A stretch of DNA of 64,000 nucleotides, taken from assembly GCF_000400465.1 (NCBI RefSeq), contig NW_008806274.1, positions 124,001 through 188,000 on the forward strand, given 5' to 3'. The position numbers and the translations under genes are program-made. Each line of letters opens with the position of its first letter. The stretch's first letter is position 1. The notes beneath the pieces were generated by a model. That model saw nothing but the letters and a program-made list of their open reading frames with translations. It made no database searches and was not told the DNA's origin. This document shows, piece by piece, positions 1-11,169 of the stretch. This DNA comes from Wallemia ichthyophaga EXF-994. Taxonomy: Eukaryota; Basidiomycota; Wallemiomycetes; Wallemiales; Wallemiaceae.

Positions 1-1103
1 GATGTACCGACCACTCTTCATAGCTCCTCTTGAGGAAAGGCAGCGCGAGCGGGAAAACAATCAGCAAAAATATTGCCTTGAATCCTGTAAGCAAGGATAA
101 ATAAAACCCTGTCTAATGCGCCAATGTTAATTTGCTCATTGCTTGCAGCGAAACATCGCACTCACCCTGCTGGTGTCAAACTTGAATCTCTCTCCGAGAT
201 ATTGAATCAGAGTTTTATCAGTGAACGCCGATCCTGACTGCAGAATAAAGACACTCAGGCAAAGCAAAAGTGGACCAGCATTCGTCTGCCCTCTGCTCCT
301 TCCGAATATAATAGACAGTGGTCTGAAAAAGTCTTCAAGAGCCATCTTGAAAGTCTTTGTAACTTGCTCGACATCCTGCAGCTCCAAATGTCCGTTGTGA
401 GGGGTGTCTTTGATGTAGAAACGCAGGTATAACGCGCACAGTACATAGATGACGAAAGAAAAGTAGTACGGCGATAAGAAATTACCAGTCACAGCTGGCA
501 AGTATCCTCCGAAAGCAGAAGCAATAGTCAAACCTAAGAAAGCTGTACCTTCGAGATAAGACAGTTTCGTGGTACGATCGCAAACGCTAGTGATGTTGCT
601 AACGAGGGTGGCCATTGCAAATCCAAAGGCAGCTTGACCGCCGAATGCAGAAGAAATTGCGAAAGAAATCATCAAAAGAATGCTGATAGTTGGAGTGGCG
701 TGTATGGCCAACGGGAGAGTGATGGATGCCACTAAGGCCTGTGCTATGATGGTATAGAGGACCTTCTTCACGCCAATCTTGTCGAGCATCGACGTAGTGA
801 CAATTATCGAGAGCACGACTGGCTGGATTAGTTTGGACGGTGGTGGTGGCGGCTGCACGCACCCATGATACTATTTATGGATCCATACGCGGCAACGATA
901 GACGCGGATAATTTCTGTACATCCTCCGCGCCACAATCGTCAGCACCCTTCACGCTACACGTTATACGCTTTATGCTGTCTATCGTTGACGGCAGAATCT
1001 CCTGCTGCGAGAAAGAAAATGCAAAAATCAGCGGCAATAGCCTTTTAAATGAAATTGAGGGATTTTCGTTTTTAGACAACAGCGGCACCGATTCGGATGA
1101 CAT
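1..1103 (-). CDS. MFS transporter, 3' end outside window
   Basis: Major facilitator membrane transporter; the substrate cannot be told. I read complement(join(<1..112, 166..818, 863..1103)), at least 335 residues. The introns 862-819 and 165-113 have GT...AG ends and restore one frame. The start ATG at 1103 begins MSSESVPLL; more upstream in-frame Met codons exist, so the start is moderately certain. Several hydrophobic segments are visible, with a DKIG loop like the one in the next gene. The last exon, ending at the window edge, reads GFYLSLLTGF and matches the FDWDVSQLG region of the neighbour, so the two are paralogues in divergent orientation. The C-terminal end lies left of the window. 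Confidence 0.8.
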
Positions 1104-1137
1104 TCTTAACGCAAGACGTTGAGCCGGCAACAAGGGC

Positions 1138-2730
1138 ATGTCAATCGCAATTCGAGCAGATGAGCCAATCGCCGTCGAAGAAGAAGTGAACAATATAAAT
1201 CGCGACGATCCGATTGTTGTTGATAACATGCCACACATACAAACCAAATCGAAGCCTTCACAGGTGTATTAGTAAGTGTTTATGTAAATATCCTCACTAT
1301 CACCCTAAATCCTTAGTCTCTGGCCTTGCTACGGCCTCTACGCCATGGCAGTCGGCATGACATTTGCGCCGAATCTGGAAGTGCGGTCCAAGATAATCTG
1401 CGAAGGCTACAACACTCCCAACTGCCAAGAAGTCCCCTCATTCAAAAACGATGTCGCAGATCTCACGATAAAACTTTCACTAATCACCGGCATTTTGGCC
1501 TGTTTAACGACACCTTACTGGTCAAGTCTCAGCGACAAAATCGGCAGACTACCTGTAATCACGCTCACTAGCGCCGGATACTTCATATGTAACGCCATTA
1601 ACGCGTATGTCTCAACAAGGCTCAACCCGAGTGAGATGTATTTGCTCTACGTGAGTGCAGCATTTGATGGCATCTCTGGTAGTCAAAGCACAGTAATGGC
1701 TATCAGCCATGCTTATGCTAGTGATTGCACGGACAATGGCAGTAGAGCTCACGTTTTCTCTCAACTGATGGGTGTGTTATTTCTAGGCGTCGCTGCTGGT
1801 CCTGCTCTTGCCACTTTCGTTACTAGGTACACGCGCAGTTTCGAACATGCATTCATTGCTGCAGCTGTTGCATCGATTTTGATGCTGGTCATTTCACTCA
1901 TTATTCCTGAATCTTTGCCTAAACAGAAAAAAGAGCATATTCATTCACAGCAATCTACACACTCCATGCACTCGTTGTTTAGAACACCCTCCGTCCTCGA
2001 CAACTTCAAGAAACCATTCTCGATCCTCGCTCCACGTACAGATCCAGACGATAAATCAATCAATGTCAACCTCCTAGCACTCAGTGTTGCATACTTCCCC
2101 ATAGTACTTGCTATAGGTGCTGTGCAGATCAAGTTTCTCTACACCAAATTCAGATTCGACTGGGACGTTAGCCAGTTGGGTACTTTTATAGCGTACATTG
2201 GCACAGTTAGGGCTTTAGCACTACTAGTAGTAATTCCAACAACCATCAAAACCTTAAGACGCTACCTCAAACCAGCAGTTGAGTTGCCGACTACAACGAT
2301 TTACGAAGACGAAGATGAAGATACCATTAACGAGGACTTGCTAGCCAAGTACACAGATCAAGGTGAAATCAAATTCGATTTGGTCTTGTTGAGAGTATGT
2401 TTGATCGCAGATTCATTGGCGTATGTCGGTTTGGCGTTGAGTGGAAACATTTTCACTTTCGCTGCATTTTCAGCAGTCTCAGCTCTCGGCGGTGGTGCTA
2501 ATCCAGCTGCCATCTCTAGCTTAGCGCTATTACTGTCACCGAACAAATCAGAATCCAGTGGCGCTGTCCTCGGTGCCTTTTCCAGCGTTCAATCTGCAGG
2601 TGCTCAAATTATAGGACCTGCTCTATACGGACTGATTTACTCACATTCCCCCAATTCACTATTTCTAGTAGTTATTGGATCAACATTTTTCATCTCTTTG
2701 GCAGCAACTTTCTTTGTCAAGTATTGTTAG
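1138..2730 (+). CDS. MFS transporter (paralogue of the divergent neighbour)
   Basis: Major facilitator family transporter of the plasma or an internal membrane; substrate unknown. join(1138..1271, 1317..2730), 515 aa. The 45-bp intron has a GTAAGT donor and a CCCTAAAT branch region, and joins SQVY to YLWPCYGLYA. Twelve-segment topology is likely. Between segments 2 and 3 lies SDKIGRLP, the MFS signature loop; an acidic loop (residues about 360-380) splits the two halves. Its start is 34 bp from the start of the oppositely oriented MFS gene, so both probably share one promoter. A later in-frame Met at 1228 is an alternative start and would leave a wider gap. Confidence 0.85.
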
Positions 2731-2914
2731 TAGTATTTATGTGACATCTTAATGAATGTATTATAACGACAGTTGAGTTCTTACAGATATGAATAAAAAT
2801 ATATAGACGAAAAAATTTCTGCTTGGGTGTAATTTCAAAGAAGTATGCTACTTAGACCTTTGACTTTTATCTAACATGATTATAAAGAGACTATAAAAAC
2901 ATCATAAACCTTAG

Positions 2915-4398
2915 CTAGCTGCTTTTCAAAGCCCAATCACGAGCAAAGATTGAGGCTTTAAGGAACTTTTTGTTGCTATACTTCTTGTAACAGAATTGAC
3001 TATCGAAGCGTGGTTGGCATAGTGTTTCGAGAATGTATTCAGTTGGCTTTTCTAGCTGCTTCTCTGAGAATCCAGAGTAGTAGACGAAATCTTCATTCCA
3101 ATCACCACCCAACATCAATCTAGAGACGTACATTCCGACGGCTGCAGTGAGTGATGGACGAGCTCTAAGGAAACGGTGGTCAAGCAAAGCGACCTCCATG
3201 ATGAATTTTGATAATGTGCGCGTTTGTATATCATAATCATCAGCTTTGCTTATCCGGCGCACCCATGTGTACGGTGATGAGTATGAACTGACAGAGAAAT
3301 TGAGAGTTTGAAGAATAATTCTTTCGCCCTTTAATATTTCTTCTCTTGTGTAACCATTTTCAGTCATGTAAACGAATTCATCAACTGAAGGTGCAAGGAT
3401 TTCCTCATATTTTGCAGCTATGAACATTGCAGTAACACCAACCAACTGCAACTTGACGAGACTAACCACCCTAACGGAAAGAAATCTATCGATAATGTTT
3501 ATAGCAATCCATAATGTTTCAGGTAACATATGATACCTCAAATGCACCTGCAAAAGCCAATCTATCAGCGTAGAGCGCATTGACCACTCAATTTCAGATT
3601 GGAAATCCATATAGTGAGGATTTGCCATAGTTTCTATCTCTTGTTCGCACATATAGCTGAATATTTCGGGAGCGTATTCAGCCACCATTGTAGTATCCCA
3701 GAAATCAAGATCCTCCTTATAATTAGACTGAACATGGTTTACGTGCTCGATAAGAGACGGCACTTCAACATGTCTCATAACCCAATCATCCTCATCAATA
3801 TCGTCCTGTTCCATTACATCGGATTCATTATCACCGAGGTCCTCCTCGTCAGCTTCCTCGATATCAAATTTGTGGTCGTGCACTTGCACTTCGTCCTCTT
3901 CATCGGTGAGATCAATATCGGGTGGACCGTCGTCAACGCCGTCGTCGTCAGTCATCTGATCATCTTCGTTGTAGACGTGCAATTTCGAGGATGGTTGTAC
4001 GATACGCAGTTTAGTCTGAGGGATGTTGCTAGCTTCGCTGAAGCTGCTTGCTCGTTTATTTGAGACAGGTTTAGATTCTGTGTTGGTGTTTGTGGGTCTC
4101 TGAAATAAGTGAAACTTAGATAAAAGAGAGAAACTTTCAAAATAAACACACCTTGCCTTGATTAGACACATCACCAAACGCTGATCTCTTGCTATTTACG
4201 GATATCGAATTTGAGGATTTGGCGGAGCGTAAGGGCATTCCACCAGCATTATGCTTCGATTTGAGCTGCTGGCTTAGATTATTCTCATCAGCAGTTTTGG
4301 TTCTTGATGCATTCAATCTGCGTGAGTTATTTACTTGAAGCTGTCGTTCGTGAGCCTAGCGACGACGCGGATTGCAGTGTACTCACGCGGGAAGCCAT
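2915..4398 (-). CDS. G2/mitotic B-type cyclin
   Basis: Regulatory subunit of the mitotic CDK. complement(join(2915..4099, 4152..4340, 4387..4398)), 461 aa. The first exon codes only MASR. Its acceptor could also be 15 nt upstream in the same frame, adding five residues. A destruction-box-like motif RSAFGDVSN lies at about residues 56-64, followed by an acidic region (about 100-150). The cyclin box begins near MRSTLIDWLLQVH, contains AAKYEEI, and is followed by a C-terminal cyclin fold. Length and order fit Cdc13/Clb-type cyclins. The D-box-like motif has Phe where Leu is usual. The gene is tail-to-tail with the MFS gene and its promoter faces the 3' end of MON2. Confidence 0.93.
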
Positions 4399-4696
4399 GG
4401 TTTTTTACAAGAATATGAAAGCGTTGTACTATCTGAAATAGATTTAACGCGTTTATTCTTATCTTTGAATGGATTTTTCTTGGTGGTAGGTTGGCAAGAT
4501 AGTCCTGGCCGGTTCAGTTGATCTGGCACCCAAAATGGAAAACGATCAGCTCCGCAGGTGTCCTAGGGGGCTGTTATAGATGGGCAGCAGTGTTCACCTT
4601 TTTTTCACTCCTCCCAATACACATTCATCCTAATCCGTACATTACGCATACATACGCGCTTATGCGCTTATTAGGTAATATCAAATTAAATCAATA
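4399..4696. other. gap between cyclin B start and MON2 end; possible Pol III-type transcript on +
   Basis: No protein-coding continuation of either neighbour fits here: the MON2 frame meets stop codons at once. On the + strand, about 4505-4603 can form short complementary stems (for example GGCACC with GGTGTC, and TTGATC with GATCA) and ends in a run of seven T, as a Pol III transcript would. I could not match it to a known RNA. It may simply be the cyclin promoter. Confidence 0.2.
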
Positions 4697-7649
4697 TTAT
4701 ACGTCCGTCTTTACAAACATACTTAAAACTTTTACACAATTTTCAATCTGCCCGACGCTCAACTCATCCAAGAAGTCGTTACATACGAGGTTGACGACTT
4801 CAAACGCCTTTTTTATCTCAGTTGGCTGTTTGCTTTGTGTACTTGTTGCTAAAATATTTAAAACACTATCCCATTCAATTACCAAACCGTCTCCGGCGCT
4901 CTCCAGGCATTTGTGTAAAGTGTCTAACCCTGATTCGCGTATTGTCTTGAGAATATTGTTAACCGAATATCCTCCACCTTCCAGATTAAGACTAGAGAGA
5001 TCTTTCAGAGCGTTTAATACACTCTTCTGTATAGCCGCCTTGTCAATCTTTTCATTCTCTTTGAAATCACCTTGCGCAGCACTCAGTCCGCCGATGAGCA
5101 ATCTATTCAATACTTCCGAAGCTTCCACACGCAGTATGCTATCGAATTCCAATATATCTCCACCAACCACCATCAATAAAGTCTCAATAACCATTAACCA
5201 TCCTCTCTGTGTCCCATTTTTTTGTTATCACTGATGACATCATTTAGGGGAAATCACTTACAGCATCTCCAATCATCAATCTGCGCAAATTTAGCTGTCC
5301 AACTACGTCGATTTTTGATATTGCGAATACAGAAGACCTCACTTCTTTGCCCCCCGAAGCTCTATTACCTTCAATTGATGTGCGTGTACTCGATCTGGGC
5401 GATTTCGCTGCCGCGTTTACTCCATCTCCCACGCTCAATCGACAAAGCGCATGTACGAAAATCTCTAACGACCTTTCGTTGAAATCAACGCTGTGCTTGA
5501 ATATCTCTTCTATATTATCATATAACAGTCTAGCGTCTGATGAATTTTGGGCAATATTTACCGCAACATTATCAGCAATAGCCGTAGTAGTACCTTGTTC
5601 AGCTGAAGGTATGTACTGCTTCTGCTTTCTCTCATAATCCAGATGAGAGTCAAGAACATAGTGTGCATTCTGCAACGTTTCCAACACATCAAACCAAGAA
5701 TCACCTAACAGATTCGACAGTACAGCTGTGAGATTGATCAGAACGCCAAGACATATGTGGTTCCTGTTCGATAGTCTTGGCGGTGGGTATGAGAACGTAG
5801 ACGATGTCGGTACAGTCGCTGTAGTTGGAGTCATGCCTATACTCATGTTCTTGCTCATACTCTCCAATGAGGGGCTGCCTATATCGCTCCTTCTTTCGTT
5901 CCACCTCACTATCGCATTAATGGCCATATTCGGGCATGACAAGCCGTACAGCAATCCCAGAAATGCATTGCGTGAAACTTCCAGTCCCAGCGTACCACTA
6001 ACAACGGCCATATTCTCTACGCTTTTTATACACTTGACGAATATGTCGTCATCTATTTCACCATTGAGGTATTGACTTAGAGTTGCGATAATAGGTGGCC
6101 ACGAATCGACAATCATTTCTTTGGCCAAATTTTCACTATTCACGATTGTTTTGAAGACATTGCATACGTCCAGTATAATAAGCAGTGCAACATAGAGAGA
6201 GCTTACATCACTGATGGCCGGCGCGTCGTGTTTATCCCTCTGATCCATCATACGCAATTTTATTTTGCGATCAGCACTCAGCTTGAACTGTCGCTGAGAG
6301 AAATGTGTGGGTTGATTTGCAGTGTTGGTACCGACCATCGCTGCTACTTCTCCAACATAACTATACGAAGATGCGTCAACTGTAGCAGGTTCCTTGGGTA
6401 TGTAGCGTGTGCCCAGCCCTGACATGTCACTATTATGTCCCATAACGTGTGCCTTCTCACCAACAAATCTCGCTATTGCCGTGAGAAGGCTGTTAAATAT
6501 ATCTTTCCCCAACTGCTGGTATTGATTGATAACGATTGCTCTATTGGAAAATAAAGACTGTGTGACCTCGAGACTGATACATTTCATCCAAGATTGACCA
6601 TCATTTGATTCCAGTATCTGGATGAGATTAGTCCAGATCTCTCTACATTCTTGAACCATATCATCTAGAAAACCATCGACGAGTATCTGTGTGATTTGCA
6701 TAAGTCTAATTCCGACGGCGAACCTCATGTGCTTGTCGTTAAGCATTGACTGTATGATGGGATATAATTGCTTCTTGACAAGGTAAAGTAAAGAGGGATG
6801 AGTTTTGAAGAGGTGAATATGGTTTTTGAGACAACTCTCTACCAAGTCTAATGCTGAATCTGTCGGTAAGCGACCTATATTGATGTAGCTTGGTAATTTC
6901 GTCCCGTTCAAAAGTGAGATAGCGTCTGCAAAGAGTAAATGAGCTGCAAAGGCATTAGGTGCAACAGGTACACTCGTTCCATCTTCTAAATCAACAAAGA
7001 GAGATGGCCGACTGTCGAGGATGCTCTTGTCGAGCTTGTCTTCCTCCCTTACTCTCTCGAAGACGTTCGAGACGAGTTGCATGAGAGTTGCAGAGGCTGT
7101 ACTGGAGACAACAGACATCTTTGAGTCTTGCAGTCTGAACGAAATGACAAGACATTCAGAAATCTCGTCAGCGTGTAGATCAGACGTAGTGTTGAAAAGA
7201 GAGAGTAGAATCTGGAGTATTTTAAGTTGAATCTCGAAGCCTTTTGAGATTAGTTGGCGTATGATAGCGATAACGGTGCTAACGACGGGCTTTATGGGGT
7301 GTGTTTAGATAAATGACTATGTAGACCTCTTTCGAACGCACCTGTAAAACTAGTTTGAGATTAATGAGCCTTGATAACGCGGATAAGGAGAGGGTGATGA
7401 TGGAAGACGAGCTAGTCTGACAAGCCAAAACGATAGGTTTAATTAGGAGATGTGAATGCTCTTCGTCGATTTGATCACGCTGGAGTATCTCCAAAGCCTT
7501 TTCAACAGCCTGGAAAGTGTTAGAGATGAGTTGAGATACGCCAGCCTCAGCGCCCAACTAACCTGCTTCACGTTTGGAAATTTACGTTTCGTGTCATTTC
7601 CGAGATTTTGTAATTCATTTCTTAGTAAACCAAGCGAAGTGGTGGACAT
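4697..7649 (-). CDS. MON2: MON2-like Golgi/endosome trafficking protein, short form
   Basis: Mon2 is a large Arf-GEF-like scaffold (DCB, HUS and HDS domains, no Sec7 domain) of the late Golgi. complement(join(4697..5206, 5262..7289, 7342..7509, 7563..7649)), 930 aa. The N-terminus carries the family pattern LRNELQNL...KRKFPNVK (DCB), followed by the stretch ending FERVREED, and the HUS and HDS1 regions follow. All three introns are 52-55 bp and in phase. Known Mon2 proteins are about 1,600-1,700 aa. This one stops where family members continue into HDS2, and no room remains before the cyclin gene. An in-frame Met at 7667 could be the start. Head-to-head with the J-protein gene, 20 bp between starts. 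Confidence 0.85.
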
Positions 7650-7669
7650 GGACGTTAGAACGAACAATC

Positions 7670-8433
7670 ATGTCAGCGGGGTTGAGTGCCTCAGAAACGG
7701 CGGAGATCGACAAGGAAGTATCTAGAGAAGCGCAGCGTATAAATCAAGAATTGGAAATAGAGCGTATACTTAAATCATTCAAGCTTAATCCATTTGAAGT
7801 ACTTGATATCGATTATGGCGTCGATGATAAGACTATTAAGGCAATTTACAGAAAGAAGTCCTTGCTCATACACCCTGATAAAGTAAAGCATGAGCGTGCG
7901 GTCGAAGCTTTCGATTTGCTGAAGAAAGCCGAGGCTGTGCTTAGTACTCCGGAAAAGAGGTACAAAATAGACTGCGTCGTCTCCGATGCAAGAATGTTCC
8001 TCATAAAGGATCTCAAGTTACCACTGGGTGTACATGATGATCATCCATCGATTAAGGAATTGCATCCGCCGTTTAAACTCCAAGTCAAGGAGAAAATGAA
8101 ACATTTGATGGTTGAGGATGAGTTGCGGAGGCGAAGGTTGGTTGATGCTGCCTATATACAACACTTTCTAACATTTCCCAAGGGCTATCAAGACACAGCT
8201 AGCCAATGAAGGTGCAGAAGCTCGCAAGAAGGATGAAGAGATTGATAGTAAAAAGCGCAAAGCCGAGGAGAAAAAGGATTGGGAGTGTCAGTTATTCCCC
8301 CATGCCATTAACTATAATCTAACCAACTACCCCAGCCAACCGCGATAACAGAATATCAGATTGGAGATCATTCCAAAAGGGCGACAAGGATAAAAAGAAG
8401 CGTAAAAAGGAGAAGATGAATGTATTAGGATGA
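7670..8433 (+). CDS. spf31: J-domain protein, DNAJC8/Spf31 type
   Basis: Spliceosome-associated J protein. join(7670..8140, 8193..8286, 8336..8433), 220 aa. The J domain spans about residues 40-105 with the HPD motif at 68-70 (LLIHPDKVK). After splicing the C-terminus reads ESNRDNRISDWRSFQ followed by a lysine-rich tail, matching the DNAJC8 pattern ESRDGRVDSWRNF. The second donor is GTCAGT and the first GTTGAT, both weaker than usual, but they are needed to keep the conserved frame. The start ATG is 20 bp from that of MON2 on the other strand. Convergent with the hydrolase gene. Confidence 0.9.
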
Positions 8434-8513
8434 GTGTTGATAGTTTTGATTCACTGTTGATAGAGTGTTTATGTAAACAATGTAAGGCCCAGAGAATTTG
8501 TAATTTTAGATAT

Positions 8514-9233
8514 CTAACTTGCTATTTTATATACTTGTCCTGATTGATCACTGACTGGTGCCGTTGAAAGAGTGTCTGACCAGAATTTGAGTATACCTGA
8601 CCACTCTTGAGGATCCTTAGGCATTTCATCACCAGCTTTATCACCCTCAAAGATCGTAACTTTGGAGAAAGCTTTATTGAAATTTGAGCTGTCGAGTACA
8701 TTCCTCGACGGTCGAGTGAAAATGCAAATAGGAGTTGCAGTTTTAGAAGAACCCGTAGCGTAAGAGAGGAGTGGACCGAGTACATTTACCACTGAGCCCA
8801 AACTGATATTGGAAGATCTAGCAAACTCGACAGCAACAGAGCCACCTTGAGCGAAACCAAAGAGATGGATATTCCGTGTATCCCAGCCGAATTGGCTAGT
8901 GAGTGTGTAAATCAGGTCGTTGAGTAAGTTGAGAGCAATCCGTGGATCAGGTGACTGGATAAGATTACCGAGCATATCGAAAGACTGATACCACATCCTA
9001 GCTTCATCGAAGAAAGGTACGGGGACAGGACCTTGCAAGACGAGAGACGCGGTCTGAGGAAGACGCAGCTTCTTAGATAGATTAACGAAATGAGAAATGT
9101 TGTCGCCCAATCCATGCAGGTAGATGATTAAGTTGCTATCTACGCCGTCTGCTGAAGGGACGTACTCAAACTTGGCGTGTCTAAAGTCCCGCTGGCTTAT
9201 GGCCTTCTTCGCGCCTAATTCTTCGACATTCAT
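8514..9233 (-). CDS. alpha/beta hydrolase, acyl-protein thioesterase/phospholipase-like, Ser nucleophile replaced
   Basis: 239-aa intronless protein of the phospholipase/carboxylesterase (APT-like) family. The HGLGDN motif (40-45) forms the oxyanion-side loop. The nucleophile elbow, normally GFSQGG, reads GFAQGG with Ala128 in the catalytic Ser position; Ser132 follows shortly after. This suggests an inactive or unusual enzyme; some fungal members of the family also lack the canonical Ser, so this may be a family trait rather than damage. No signal peptide is seen, so it is probably cytosolic. Its 181-bp upstream gap is shared with the oligoribonuclease gene. Confidence 0.75.
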   Translation of the reverse strand: MNVEELGAKKAISQRDFRHAKFEYVPSADGVDSNLIIYLHGLGDNISHFVNLSKKLRLPQTASLVLQGPVPVPFFDEARMWYQSFDMLGNLIQSPDPRIALNLLNDLIYTLTSQFGWDTRNIHLFGFAQGGSVAVEFARSSNISLGSVVNVLGPLLSYATGSSKTATPICIFTRPSRNVLDSSNFNKAFSKVTIFEGDKAGDEMPKDPQEWSGILKFWSDTLSTAPVSDQSGQVYKIAS

Positions 9234-9414
9234 CGTTTATTAAAGATGAGAGTGTTGATAAGCGGGGCGTCTTAGCTTTGGATCCAACTGTCAAGTGGAA
9301 ATATCTGCGAAAAAATGGTTTCTTTTGAGCCGCTTTTTGCGTCTGGGGTGAGTGCAGGGGAATATTGCATTCTATAATCACCTCCTCATCCACTCACAGC
9401 ACCATGAAATCAAA

Positions 9415-10232
9415 ATGCCGTCAAGTCGAAACAAGAATACGACTTTGACCGCGGATGACAAACCTTTGGGTGTGTATTGATGCTTCGGTTTATTTCAGCC
9501 ACATAGGCTCATTAGCTGTTAGTTTGGGTCGATTTGGAGATGTCCGGGCTGGACATCAATCAAGACTGTATAATAGAGGCAGCCGTTATAATTACTGATG
9601 GTAATCTTAACGCGGTTGATAACGGTATATCAATCCCCGTTCAAAGATCTAAAGCTGTGATGGACAAGTAAGCGTAAAGCAGCAATACTACACACGCATT
9701 CTTACGCGTTTTTTTTCATAGTATGAACGAATGGTGTATCAGTACACACGGATTGTCTGGTCTCACCAAGCAGGTGCTCTCCAGTCCATACTCTCCTCAA
9801 GAAGTCAGCGGCGTCTGCTACGAGTATATCAAACGCTGGATACCGGATCCTCGGGTGGCTGTTATAGCAGGCAACACTGTGCATATGGATTTACGTTTCT
9901 TAGGTTCGTTGGGTTTGTTGGTGACTCTAAATGTTTAATCTCCATTTACACCGCAGAAATGGACGCACACAAAGAAGGATGGTCACAGATTGCTTCACAT
10001 CTTGGTTACAGAGTGGTCGATGTCTCTTCATTTAAGGAAATTGCCAGACGGTGGTATCCTAATCTACCACTCAAATCGAAGCAGGCGTCTACACACCGGT
10101 GAGTGGGAACATGCAAAGGCGATCAGGGCCATTGCTGATTATGGTATAATATACAGCGCTCTCGATGACATCAGGGCTAGTATTGATGAATTGAAGTACT
10201 ACAAGCAGTCAATGTTCAAGCCAACAAAATAA
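9415..10232 (+). CDS. REX2: oligoribonuclease (REX2/Orn family)
   Basis: 3'-to-5' exoribonuclease degrading very short RNAs, often mitochondrial. join(9415..9469, 9523..9667, 9722..9903, 9957..10098, 10157..10232), 199 aa with five exons. All introns are 53-58 bp and preserve the DEDDh catalytic pattern: WVDLEMSGLD, GNTVHMDLRFL, then HRALDDIRASI, which carries the His and last Asp. RRWYP is family-typical. The start ATG was chosen because the frame joins PL|VWVDLEM. An upstream out-of-frame ATG at 9404 is ignored. No clear mitochondrial presequence. Confidence 0.93.
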
Positions 10233-10308
10233 ACTAACAAGATAAATGTAATATTATTATATCCGTATCCTTAGCCCCACTCACCTCCTTTAACACCAAC
10301 ATCCACCA

Positions 10309-11101
10309 ATGGCTGATCAGCAGACGCATAAGATTTACTACTTGGGAGCATTTGACAGCTCGAATAAGCCTGCAATAAATATACAGCAATGTGAGGATCT
10401 CGGCAGCTTCAGCTTCTATCAGCGCAGCTCCGTTAGGGAGTTCTTGGTCTTCATGGCTAAGACTGTGGCAGAGAGAACCGAAAATGGACAGAGGCAATCA
10501 GTGCAGGAGAACAACTACACAGCGCACGTATTCAGACAGGGGGATTATTCAGGTGGGTTGAGTGGACTGTGTTACGTGGTTAGCTCACTTTTTTATAGCT
10601 GTGGCTATTGTAACGGAGCAGTATCCAGTCAGGCCAGCGTGTGTACCCTAATTACGCGTCACAACCACTCTAAAACACACACAGCTTCTCCCTTCTGCAA
10701 AAAATACTTGACGCAGTCCCTGGCGCGGTCAGAACTGCACCAACATACCCTGAGTGGGTCGAAGGAGCGAGAAAGGGGAATAACCCCACACAATGTCCAG
10801 TAGTATTGCCTGAGCTCAATACCCTCATCATAAAGTACCAAGATCCCAAGCAAGCAGACACCATCATGAGAGTACAGCAAGAGTTGGATGAGACAAAGGT
10901 CGTAATGCACAAGACAATCGAAAGCGTCTTGGAGAGAGGTGAGAAGCTGGACAATCTCGTCGAGCGTTCAAATGCTCTATCTGCACAATCTAAGATGTTT
11001 TACAAGACTGCAAAAAAGCAAAATAGCTGTGGGTGTGGATTGTTTTGCTATGATCCATCTAAACGCTTGACAAACACTATACAGGCTGCGTTATTTCTTA
11101 A
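10309..11101 (+). CDS. YKT6: YKT6 R-SNARE
   Basis: Lipidated R-SNARE of Golgi, endosome and vacuole fusion. join(10309..10552, 10599..10638, 10685..11028, 11085..11101), 214 aa. A longin domain (first ~135 residues) is followed by a SNARE helix containing RGEKLDNLVERS. The last exon has only 17 nt and creates the C-terminus NSCCVIS, the di-cysteine CAAX-type end for palmitoylation and farnesylation. The neighbouring donor GTGGGT is required; other splice choices lose the CAAX box. Slightly longer than the usual ~198 aa. Convergent with MED19. Confidence 0.93.
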
Positions 11102-11169
11102 TCCATCTTGCTCGGATACCTCGTCTTTGTTCGTAATAATACACATTATCATACATATGTACACCCATT

